Assembly: GCA_020152595.1 (NCBI GenBank)
Contig: JAIGNY010000912.1
Span: 80,001-144,000 of the forward strand
DNA length: 64,000 nucleotides
Reading direction: 5' to 3'
Source of the DNA: Chiridota heheva
Taxonomy: Eukaryota; Echinodermata; Holothuroidea; Apodida; Chiridotidae
Notes under the pieces: generated by a model
Told to the model about the DNA's origin: nothing
What the model saw: the letters and a program-made list of their open reading frames with translations, nothing else
Database searches by the model: none
Position numbers and translations under genes: made by a program
In this document: one piece after another, positions 54,364 to 64,000 of the stretch
Layout of the letters: each line of letters begins with the position of its first letter
Numbering within the stretch: position 1 is the stretch's first letter

Positions 54364-54912
54364 GTTGTGTGTGCGCCTGTGTTATGCGACATTCTAACGA
54401 ACCTTCAGACTAACAGGCTTTCGGACTAGCTGACTAACGGATAGGCACCAATCAGACAATGGGAGCCTAGTAAATAGCGCAACAAATATTTTGTCAATGA
54501 TCTTTAACAAGTGATACTAATTCCAGCCTCATGGTCACAGGAACGGGCTCCATACGTTAATAATGAGTCTCGTGCCTTAGTGATTTTGTTTTGCTTTTAC
54601 GCTTTTGGGACCCACATTTTGATGCGTATTCTTACAAGTGGCCTGAAAAAGTCGCGGACATATTTCTTCTGATTCTACTTCCCGAATGTAAAGATCTTAT
54701 AGCTGCTTTCACTTCAAAACTACCAAATGGAATTTTATACTACCAAATAATGCAAAGAAGAATGTCAGTAAAAAGTGGGTTTCGAGGTTATTCGTTCCCA
54801 CCTCTTTCCGCAACCTCCAAACTTACACGTACAAATAGGCCTGCACTTCATTTAACAAAAAATGCAAAAAATGTATTGGCAAACGCTAAATTTGCAGGTA
54901 CACGTAAAACAA
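54364..54912. other. spacer between two TIR elements
   Basis: A 110-codon + strand frame (54591-54923) begins at a non-ATG codon, has no visible splice acceptor, and runs into the terminus of the next element. No domain was recognised, so I do not call a gene. Confidence 0.4.
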
Positions 54913-56481
54913 CAGTGGCGTAGGAACCGGAAGGTGGGGGTGAAGGGGGAATAAGGTGGCCAAGGATCTAGTACCATTTCACCCATCTACGTACCCCGCC
55001 AATGATGAAGGTCTAACAAATTGTTTTGAAGAATTAGATTCCATTAATGGCATCCTTTCTTCCGGAAATCTTCAATTTTCAAGAAATCTCCTTCAATTTA
55101 AATAAAATTTGCTTCAAATTTTAAAAAGCTTTCTTCATTGTCGGGAATTGATTCTTATTTTTTTTCATTTGCTCAATTTTCGTGAAATTTCCTTCAATTT
55201 TTGTGAAATGTGTCCTTTATTTTCGGGAAGTTATTTTCAGTTTTCAAGAAATTTCCTTCAATTTTCGTGAAATTTGCATCAATTTTTAAAATTTCCTTCA
55301 ATTTTTTGTGAAATTGTCTTTATTTTCGGGAAGTTTTTTTCAGTTTTGGGAAATTTCCTTCAATTTTCGTGAATTTATTTTTCAATTTTTGTAAAATTTC
55401 CTTCAATTTTTGTAAAATTGTCTTCATTTTCGGCATTTTTTTTCATTTTGGAAATATTGCTTTAAATTTCGTGATTATTTCAGTTTTCAAAAATTTGTAT
55501 TCAATTTTCGAAATTTCCTTCCTTTTGAAAAGTTTTTTCATTTTTGGAAAAATATTTTTAAATTTTCTTTATTTTCAGGAAATTTTCTTCATTTTTGAAA
55601 TTTCTCTTTATTTTTGTAATATTTCCATCTAATTTGCTTTAATTTTTGAAAAATTTGCATCATTATTTTCGTGAAATATTTTCGGGAATTTCAAGAAATT
55701 TGCTTCAATTTTCAAGAAATTTTTATATTTTTGAAAATTTTCTCGTGAAATATTTTGCAATTTTTGTGAAATTGTTTCATAATTTTTTTGAAACTTGCAT
55801 CAAAGTGAAACTTTCTTCATTTTAGAGAATTCATTTTCAGTTTTCATTTTATTTTCTTCAAACTCGGGAATTTGTTTTCAATTTTCAAAAATTTACTTCA
55901 ATTGTCGGGAAATTCCTTTCATTTTGAAAATTTTCCTTATTTTTGTGAAACTTCTTTCAATCTCCTTCATTTTCATTTTCGGGAGTTTGTCTTCATTTTT
56001 AGGGATATTGCATCAATTGTTGTAAAATTTGCTTCAATTTTTGTAAAACCTTTTTCAATTTTTGTGAAATTTTCTTCATTTTAGTGAAAATTGCTTCAAT
56101 ATTCTTTAAATTTTCTTTAATTTTTGTGACAAAATCTTCTCAGATCATTTTAGGATCTTTAATTGTGAAATCTTCTTCATTTTAATTGTGTACATTTTAC
56201 TTCAATATTCAATATTAAACTTTTGGGAAATTTTCTTCCGATTTTGGGTAATTTTCTTATTTTCGTGAAAATTGCTTCAAATTTTGTGAAATGTCCTTAA
56301 TCCATTTTTGGGAAATTTTACCAAAATTTCCAGTAATTTTACAACAACCCCTCCCCCCACCCCTTTCTTCCCGCCTTAGCAAATAGTTTGACTGCGATAA
56401 GAGACTCGTACATTTTTGTAGGTTTGTTTGGACAAAAATCAAATCTGGCCCCCTAATTTCAAATATCTTCCTACGCCGCTG
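54913..56481. mobile_element. CAGTGGCGTAGG TIR element with internal minisatellite (1569 bp)
   Basis: Left end CAGTGGCGTAGGAA and right end TTCCTACGCCGCTG form a 14-bp TIR with one mismatch. A G-rich block follows the left end and a C-rich block precedes the right end. The core (about 55060-56330) is a long degenerate array of cttcaattttcgtgaaattt-like words of 20-25 bp, which yields Phe/Ile-rich frames. Structure parallels the element at 53690-54355. No clear 8-bp TSD was found, and no transposase. Confidence 0.7.
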
Positions 56482-59010
56482 AAGAAATGTTAGTATGAAT
56501 CGATTGACAAAAAATGTTTATATCTATTCTCACAATCGGTTTCATTAGGGGTTCCCCTTGTGTTGCCCATAACGCCGTTTACCGACACTTGCGAATAACA
56601 ATATTTCTTGCCCTAATTTTAATATCAAATACTGAACTGGTGTCAAAGTCAAATGTGTTGTTTTGTTCTTGTTTATCCAATAGTTGATTTTGAAGTTAAT
56701 GAACATTTTGAACGATTCACCAGAGTGTGTAGGTGAGGAATGATATAATGCTCACTTCCTGTCATGTGACAAACAAATTACTAAATCGATGAATTTAATA
56801 ATTGACTTAAATAATATTTTAAAAGATTATATATTTTCGCTCCTCCGTTTTGTCATTGTCGAAAAGTGTGAAGAAGAACATACGCTATTTCTGTACTTGC
56901 TGGTCTCAAGATGGATTCATATTAGACTGTGGGCTGAAGGTCTCTATTCTGCACTTTCGTAGTGGCATCAGTCTTGGGCATTTTGAATAGCCAAAAAAAA
57001 AAAAACGTGTTTTTTTTTTTGCAAAAGAGAGGGTGCCCTTCATATCAAATTAACGTTTTTAAATAATTACTCCTTAACGTGCAAGAAATTTTGGTGGAAC
57101 TTTTTAGTGTATCAATAAGCAAGTTATTCCCTACAGACAGACAGATTGATGTAATTTTTATGTTGTCCCAAGCTCCTGATAGAAAGGGAATTTTGAGCAT
57201 TGGCCCACAGTTTATACTGTCTGCCTGGCGATGTTAGCGTAGGAGGATTGTGCCTTCTGCATCGTTTTAAACATAAAAACAGCGGCGTCGATTTATTTTC
57301 AAACTTGAAGGGGGCGGGGGGAGAGCCTAGACAGTGGTATAACCAGTATATAGGCCTAGGCAAGGCTTCATCTTTAGGGGTGTCGCACCTTAAGTCCCTC
57401 AGTGTCCCCGTCCCCTGGGATACGGGTGGTATGTGTACGATAGTCTATGTTCCCTTCTGTGGGTGGAAGTGGGGTGAGGGGCAGATCTTTCAAGTCTAAA
57501 AAAAGCATCGAAACTATACAAGCTGACAAGCAGAAGAAGAAGCGATCCCAAGAATGCTTGTATCACGAGGGCCCTTACCTTTCACCACACGGACCAATGG
57601 GGGTAATAAGTAACCTCCCCTCCACAGGGGCGAGAAGTGTCTATTGTGGATACTTTTTCCATTATTATTCAGAGCATTTAATTTAATAACTTGTTGACTT
57701 AATGTGCATCTGGCTATATACTGGTTCTGATACTCTGAAATCCTTCTTTGTCAGTTTTTATGAATATTGAGTGGTTTTGTTATAAAAAGGTACCCATGCA
57801 CCCAAATGAATCCCTGGAGCAGCGCCTGGCTGTCCTGCTGTACATGCTTGCGTCTTGATAACGTTCTTGACGTGACATGTAGAAATGATATATATTGTGT
57901 ATCTTGTGTCCAATGAACAATTTTACTCTTCTATAATACATGGATATAGTGTGGGACAGGGGCATTTGGGACAACCGTCTCAGTAGGAATTTACCCTGCC
58001 CCTTAGCGACGCCATTAATGTGGCCTTCTCCTAAGATGCAATATTTTCAAAGAGTTTTTTAAAATTTAATCAACACTGCAAAGCAAAATATAAAGTGCAT
58101 TCCAATAAAATCTCTGATCGATAAAAGCCCTTAGCAAAACCATAACCTTTTAAGTGAAACATTTATCACGATGAGCAATCAGAATTAAAAACAAAGGTAT
58201 GGATAACAAATTTGAAAATAAACTTGGACCCGTTGAGGCACCACGCCACAATCTATTTAGCGTTGCGTTCATCAATTGACCTCGCTACTCAGGGGCACCT
58301 TGGATGATACTCAATCAGGATCACATTGGAAGGGAGCAAGTATTGCATTAAGCTCTGTCGTTCCATTCAAGTCGTATTTTCTTTTTTCTTGGGAAACAAG
58401 ATTTTTTGTTCTCCAAAAGGCATCACAACCAGCAGCGATGAGAAGGGTGGATTCAACAACTTCTACAAAATGGGTCAAAAGTTTTTTAATGATTTAAAGG
58501 TATCAGGCTGATAATTTCATAATGATTTCAGAACACCTAAGCACCCGGTGACAATGTTACCGCTAAGCCCACTCCCCAAGAGGATTCTACCTCAGAGTGT
58601 ATCATGCGTCTGAGCCCAGCAGTGGTCACTAAAACATTTCAATATATTTTTGTGTGGTTATACAACGTACTGCTGTGCAATCTTCTTGGTCATATACGTG
58701 AAATTCAGTCAAAACCCAAATAACCAAGCACGTATAACAAATGACGTGCATCCCCACCCACCCTCTCAAAACATATTAAAAAATTTACAGCATTTTTTAG
58801 CATTATATGAAATTTCCAGTACCGCGCGCTTCAGTCTACACAACAGCAGATCGTATACACACAATAAGGTTGTTTCAGCTGACGTCATGAGGTCACGTAA
58901 CTTTGTTTACATCGCCATTTTGTCAGGCGCGAACGATCGTCTGCTGTACATTTATTAAGACTTACAAACACTTGCATGTTGTTATGTAAGATAATTTTTA
59001 AAAGATAATT
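56482..59010. other. repeat-flavoured intergenic DNA, no gene seen
   Basis: Contains further CAG-G/T-GG-type starts with G-rich tails (57280 and 57332), suggesting transposon remnants. Reading frames are short and lack ATG-plus-domain support. Confidence 0.4.
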
Positions 59011-59196
59011 ATGCCGAAATCTTGCTGTGCCGTTGGTTGCACTAATAGACGTGTGCCGGGGAATAAAAAGACGTTTTCTCGATTTCCATCTGATCCTGAT
59101 CGATGTTCGAAGTGGGTTTCGGCTGTACGACGCAACGTCGTTCAACCTTCGGTTCACACTAGGATTTGCAGTGAGCACTTTATGCCAGATATGTAG
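59011..59196 (+). CDS. truncated THAP zinc-finger reading frame
   Basis: An ATG-started frame of 61 residues that opens MPKSCCAVGCTNRRVPGNKK and ends TRICSEHFMPDM. It fits the N-terminal two thirds of a THAP domain: C5 (or C6), C10, a Phe-Pro pair at 25-26, Trp35, then C53-x2-H56, the C2CH zinc ligands of this DNA-binding fold. Full THAP domains are about 80-90 residues and close with an AVPTIF-type box, which is missing because TAG follows directly. THAP domains occur in P-element-type transposases and in host proteins derived from them. This may be a first exon with a weak donor near the stop (AT/GTAGAC), or a decayed transposon fragment. The minus-strand frame over the same bases is its shadow. 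Confidence 0.65.
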   Translation: MPKSCCAVGCTNRRVPGNKKTFSRFPSDPDRCSKWVSAVRRNVVQPSVHTRICSEHFMPDM

Positions 59197-61386
59197 ACTT
59201 TGTATGCGTATAACTGTATTAACGAACAATCAGATGGCGTTCACGTAAAAGTTGCTCTTCGTATACTCGGTGAATATATAAAACGATAGGAAAATATGAA
59301 GTAAAATTGCCGCCGCGAACAAAACAATTAAATTCGCTGAACTGGTACTGGTAGGTTTGTTAGCAGGCGGTAAGTTTGTTGTGCGTGTGATGTGACTGAG
59401 CTGTGTGAAAACGCGTGAAACACAACCACGCTTTCCCGGCAAAATGGCTTCCAGATGAGTTAGAGTCACGTGATGAAATCCCTCTATAGGGAATCGCGTC
59501 CCATAACACGTTTACAACTATGCTGAATGGTTGAAATGTAGATTACGTCATGTATGTGAATAATGATGACCTTGGGCTTGAAGACCGTTTAAAGTTCGTT
59601 GGCAAATTTATATATTACAAACATTGTCCAATCAGAATGATTTTAACATACGTATTGATATTCATCAAACTTTTACAAGTTTAGCCGTTGTAACTGATAA
59701 AATATTACCGGAGCTATTATTCAACAAAGTCACTGAAGTTGTAACATGCAGGCACATAAAAGACGGTACAAAACAGATAAACTTTATTTTCAATTAAAAA
59801 ATTACATGTGGTGAAGTGTAATGAAGACAATTGAATTGTACACCATAGAAAAGAGAACAAATTACTCTCTAGTATACCGATTTAGTCAGTTCGATTGAGA
59901 CAACAACTTTTTGTTATTGTTTTGGAAACACGTGTACTCTGATTTTCAAAGCATCTGTGTAGAAATGATAAGCAATTGCGCGCAAGGTTCCCATATGATG
60001 TGAAAAATAGGAAAGGGTTAACACTGTAAAGCGAGTAATTTGAACATAAGACGTCGATTCAACTGTTTCCTAATTTTCCCTCAAATTTTGGCTATGTGTC
60101 TGCATGTTCATAATCCACACCCTTCGCTAGTGTCGGCGCTACGGGGTAAATTGGAAAGATTCCTTTACAGATTCACCGCCTCACACATTTTCAAAAATAT
60201 TTTGTACGTCACATACAAAGAATAAATGGATGCACATTTTGCCTCCCATGAGACAAAGTATCCCTGGCATCAAAATCTTGGCACCGGCACTGCCCTTCCC
60301 TCTCAGATTTTAACCGCGTCCTGACAGCCTCTTCACGATAATGCAGCACCTGGCCATCATAAAAGTTACAAAATGAACTGAAAACGCCTGGTTTATTCTA
60401 ATGTATAAGTAACGTTAGTTACACAAGTAGGTCAGACGACGAAATATGATCGTCTCATTCTGATGAATGGGCCTGTGGAATAAGAGGTCAATCCCAGAAC
60501 CATGACGTATACTAAATGATACGGACATAAACAGGATAAACAAAAGACTAAAATGTTTGTCATCATCAATACACCAACTGTCAACACAACGAAAGTTTAC
60601 TTCATCAAAAACAAAAATGGTTCTAAAAAGGTTATTAATCGGAATGACAAAGTTGATCACGCTAAGTCCAATTCGACGTTTGTGAAATGAATTGACTTTT
60701 AACTTTATCTTCTTCGATTTCGTAAATCAAATTTTTTAATTGTTGATGAGCTTTCTGTATGTACTTTCTTATGTTTTCATGATTCTAATGATTTTTTTTT
60801 GGTACAGCATACCAATATCGTTAATATCGTTATAGCTTTTTTCCGACAAAAAATAAAAAGAATAAACGGATTTACGTTTGACACTTTTGCAAGACTGAAA
60901 TAGATCAAAGCGAGTTGACTTATCTGAAAGGTATATAAATTTATCGTCATTGTCCTGCCAATAATAGCAAATAAATTGAAGTAGAACAGTATGAAAATAG
61001 CATATTTAGTATTCGAGTTATGGGTGATCAAAGTTTGAGGATCTATAAACTACGTGCAACGTTTGTGACATATGAAACGGAAGAGCTGACATCGTTTATG
61101 TAATTCTTTACATTTCTTCCCTTAATTCAAGTTCTCTTTTTGGAAATAATAAGATTGTCTTCTTCTCCATGTTGTATATAGGGGGACTGTCTTCTCCTCC
61201 TATTGTATATTGTATATACTGATATAGGGGGTGAGGGTTTAGTAGCGGGGGGAGTATGGCTAAGATCCAAATTATTCTTGACAAAAGATTCATCCTCTCC
61301 TTCAAGCAAATGTGGTATCATGATTAAATACAAAGAATTCACATTACAAATGAATGAACAGATAAACCAATGTATACATATAAATA
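59197..61386. other. no gene seen
   Basis: No exon continuing the THAP frame was identified here on the + strand. The minus-strand frame at 59230-59469 starts on GTG, has one hydrophobic stretch, and is not supported otherwise. Confidence 0.4.
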
Positions 61387-61680
61387 TGTAAGAGCTAAGC
61401 TAAATCCTTCTGAGTCATTAAGCTCATTGAGCCGGTGCTTATCCTCGGATTCCATGGCGCAAGCGGATGAGAGTACTGACATGACTCCGCCTGGACGGGA
61501 AGTCAGTTCATTGCAGATTAACTCTCCAGCAGTGCTAATACTCATTTTATAGCTGAGTGGACTGAAGCAAGTAGAGTAAAATGTCTTGCTCAAACACAAT
61601 GCAGCGCTCACGACGAGAATCGAACCCGGTACCTTTCAAATACGAGTATGACTTTTTAACCACTGAGCCACTGCACCTCT
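61387..61680 (-). mobile_element. tRNA-derived SINE, copy 2
   Basis: On the minus strand it starts with an A-box-like GCAGTGGCTCAGTGGTTA and then a B-box-like GGTTCGATTCTCG. Downstream blocks AAAATGAGTA, GCTGGAGAGTTAA, TTGCGCCATGGAA and the 3' end match copy 1 (20366-20620) in the same order. A clean target-site duplication was not found. The small frames on both strands here are not genes. Confidence 0.8.
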
Positions 61681-62190
61681 TAAAATAAGTATATTAACAC
61701 CAAATTCCCAAAGTTGTAAAATGGCTAATGCTGAACTGATTTTTGGTGGATTTGTCTATTTTCATATATGGTTTTACCAGATTTTTAAGCAGTTTTGTAA
61801 TGTTGGCTGTACCTTTTTCAGACACCTTTAAAATATGGAAAGATTACATCAAATGACCTATGTTTCCATTTTACAAACTTCAATAAAAGCATGTGAGTTT
61901 GCTTGCTTTGCTTCAATTGTTCAACTCTGTACTTTTCCAAGAGATACTAACTTACACTTTCCGTTCTAAATTTTGTAGGTGTGATAAATCTTGCAAAATT
62001 ATTTTGTTTCGAAAGTTCAATATAGAAATGGATTTATATGGGCATTGCATCGACATGGATTTCATGACACTTGATGTGAGTCTTGCCCATGCCTTACAAT
62101 CCTATACAGTACCTCTAAAATCACGATTTTCATGAACAGAGACATGCCATACAGACATTTTCTATTAGAAATGAATGAACAGTGGAGAGT
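61681..62190. other. no gene seen
   Basis: AT-rich sequence. The frame at 61893-62135 starts on a non-ATG codon and shows no domain. Confidence 0.4.
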
Positions 62191-62199
62191 GTCGGTTAG

Positions 62200-62880
62200 C
62201 CTGGGGGACAACTGCCCAAATCATTTTCATAATAGCGTTACGTGCGAGTGTAAAAGTAAATCCCCCCCCCCCCAGTACATTTTGGCCCCCTGGCCCTTAT
62301 ACTAGGAAATTTGGCCCCTGATACAATTAAGCCGTAGCTATCTAGTAAGATTAGTTCCCCCTCATATAGTAAAAACGCTCCACTAGGAAATTTGAGCCCC
62401 GGCTCTTCTTTCCCAGGAAATTTGGAGACAACATTTTTCCACCTTTTGCAAGAAAAAAACCCTTTTCTCCCTTCACAGTAAATCTCACTGCCGTTTTGAG
62501 TAAAGCACGTTTTTTCTTTCTTTAGTGTATTCCGATGGGTACTGCCCAGATCGAAGAATAGATTATATTTCTTTTTCACCGAAGAGCTTACTGAACTGCT
62601 GGAAACCATTTTCTGTTCGTGGCAAATTCTACGAGTACAACGGCGCTGTATTACGTACAAAAATATTACTAACTTCGGTTTTAGCTTATCACTTCAGTAC
62701 ACAAATTTAATTAAAGGAACCGTCCAGACCCACCAGTAAATTACCTAATAAAATCAGTCCGGAGGTGACCAAATTACCAAATTCACTAGACATTACTTAG
62801 GAAATAAGGACCGGGGCCCAAATTTACGGGGAAGAAGAGGGAGGGGGGAGGGGGAGGGGGGGGTTACTATCACACTGGCC
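62200..62880. repeat. C-rich/G-rich bracketed repeat with aggaaatttgg words
   Basis: A poly-C run (62262-62272) and the words ctaggaaatttggcccc, ctaggaaatttgagcccc and ccaggaaatttggag occur on the left. A complementary G-rich run (about 62838-62870) and ggggcccaaattta occur on the right. The 140-codon minus-strand frame (62238-62660) is read from these repeats. Confidence 0.45.
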
Positions 62881-63797
62881 TATCACCTAAGGAATTAAAA
62901 CATCTATTCAATAGCAAACAAATTCTTGGCTTACTCGAATTAATATCAATTCGCCCATTTAATTATTTACAAACAAAGGTAATTTACTCTTAAAGTATTA
63001 GTTGATGATCAGCTTAGATTAGTGGTCAAGCAAGTTACTCATATGTTACTCAAAAGAAACAAAATGGTGCACTGAATAAACCATTCAAAAATCTTACTTA
63101 ACTGCTTAAGGAGATATTCAAGTTTCAAGTTGTGTATATCATTTGTGAAACAACTGCGATGAAATCATACTAGTTGTGACGTCACAACCTCAGATTCCTT
63201 TAATTCATTATGTAATCAATCATATTTCTCCTGCAATTGTTTGGCTTAATAACCATTGGATATGTCAGAAAAGTTGTAAAACAGAATCTAATTAGCAAAT
63301 GAGGGTAATTATAATTAACCACCCGAAGAAAGTTTGAGGAAAAATAATTAAAAAAGCAAAGAAGTGAAAATAGATTTTCTTCAAAGTACATTAGCAATTG
63401 CTAAGAATATAAGACGAGGGCGCCAACCTCTTACAGTAGACTTACTACACCAGCCATTTCTACACAGAAAGAGACTAAACATTTAAACTTAACTATCTCC
63501 TAAACGGAAAAATATATTTAAATGCTTTTTTCACCATGTTGTTCCTTATGAAGTCCTCTTTCATGTAGGATGGACTTGTATGACCCCTGAACTAATACTT
63601 TAAACAACCAACAAACGTTCTTACGTCTTTTTGATAGAAGAAATTAAGAGAAAATATCGTCAGGATTTAACCCGCAACTCCTCTGCTTTTCACGGTATAG
63701 CACAAATAAAAATGAACAGATTTAACTGTTTAAGCTGACCATGCCCTTGTGGGTAAAGAGTAAGTGCAGTTGTTTAAAATAATCTGGTTGTCCCCAC
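62881..63797. other. no gene seen
   Basis: AT-rich sequence without recognised genes, RNA genes or repeats. Confidence 0.4.
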
Positions 63798-63870
63798 CAG
63801 TGGCGTGGTGGCAGGGGTACGGAGTGCAACTTCCCCTGGTGAAGATTTCTGAGAGGGCGCCGAATGCTCA
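63798..63870 (+). mobile_element. CAGTGGCGTGG-type element terminus
   Basis: Starts CAGTGGCGTGGTGGCAGGGG, like the ends at 30649 and 54913. The element may continue past the window edge, so the other end cannot be assessed. Confidence 0.35.
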
Positions 63871-64000
63871 CATTGGCGCACAAATTGTGCTGAGAATATA
63901 CTTTGTATTCATAACGTATGCATTGTATCTTGCATCATTTACTTACACTTCTAAAGAGAAGAGAGTTGCTATGATTGGAAAATAAAAATTTCCCAAACAT

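Noticed and set aside
54591..54923. 110-codon + strand frame of non-repetitive composition
   Set aside because: It begins at TTG with no nearby ATG or acceptor, ends inside the next transposon terminus, and shows no domain.
58885..59229. 114-residue minus-strand frame
   Set aside because: It is the antisense of the THAP frame, starts on a non-ATG codon and has no domain.
62238..62660. 140-codon minus-strand frame
   Set aside because: Contains repeated KFPG/KFPS-like peptides from the aggaaatttgg repeat words, and the C-terminus is a poly-C run.

Overview
The window looks like nuclear DNA of an invertebrate animal. It is AT-rich and gene-poor, with long introns and many microsatellites, minisatellites and non-autonomous transposons, and it has no compact operon-like coding. 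The one securely identified gene is a Q50 paired-class homeobox gene that I recognise as orthopedia (otp). The conserved homeodomain and the C-terminal OAR-type ending resemble deuterostome Otp proteins. The repeat style suggests a marine deuterostome, perhaps an echinoderm such as a sea cucumber, but this placement is inference and is not proven by the sequence.

Layout. otp lies on the minus strand. Exons that can be read are: the last exon (3313 to 2711, second part of the homeodomain plus OAR and stop); the exon carrying most of the homeodomain (10860 to 10565), joined to it across the classic homeodomain 46/47 intron; and, 21 kb further upstream, two short paralogous exons (31826 to 31722 and 32379 to 32262). 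Both short exons end in phase-1 donors that match the phase-1 acceptors downstream. Joined, the four give one frame of 1122 nt (373 residues plus stop) over 29.7 kb. The link of the two upstream exons to otp rests on phase, orientation and a weak resemblance to the DARLG start of vertebrate Otp, so it is likely but not certain. They are diverged duplicates of each other, aligned without gaps, which is the most interesting gene-level observation here.

Introns of otp. The 7.3-kb intron holds a 44-bp minisatellite next to a dispersed element, and a 200-bp tandem duplication. The 20.9-kb intron holds a foldback element cluster, a tRNA-type SINE with a TIR element inserted at its 3' end, a 20-bp minisatellite lodged in a second copy of the dispersed element, large (AT)n tracts, and a 374-bp TA-flanked MITE. 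The twin of that MITE lies just past the 3' end of the gene at 702-1075.

Upstream of otp (33-64 kb) there is almost no coding sequence. This part holds a 25-copy 52-bp satellite in perfect register, diverged segmental duplications (43-48 kb), (AT)n tracts inside a large inverted repeat, two minisatellite blocks in opposite orientation (50.3-51.7 kb), hAT-like TIR elements with internal minisatellites (53.7-56.5 kb), a second SINE (61.4 kb), and a truncated THAP zinc-finger reading frame (59.0 kb). No rRNA, canonical tRNA, CRISPR or prokaryotic feature was seen.
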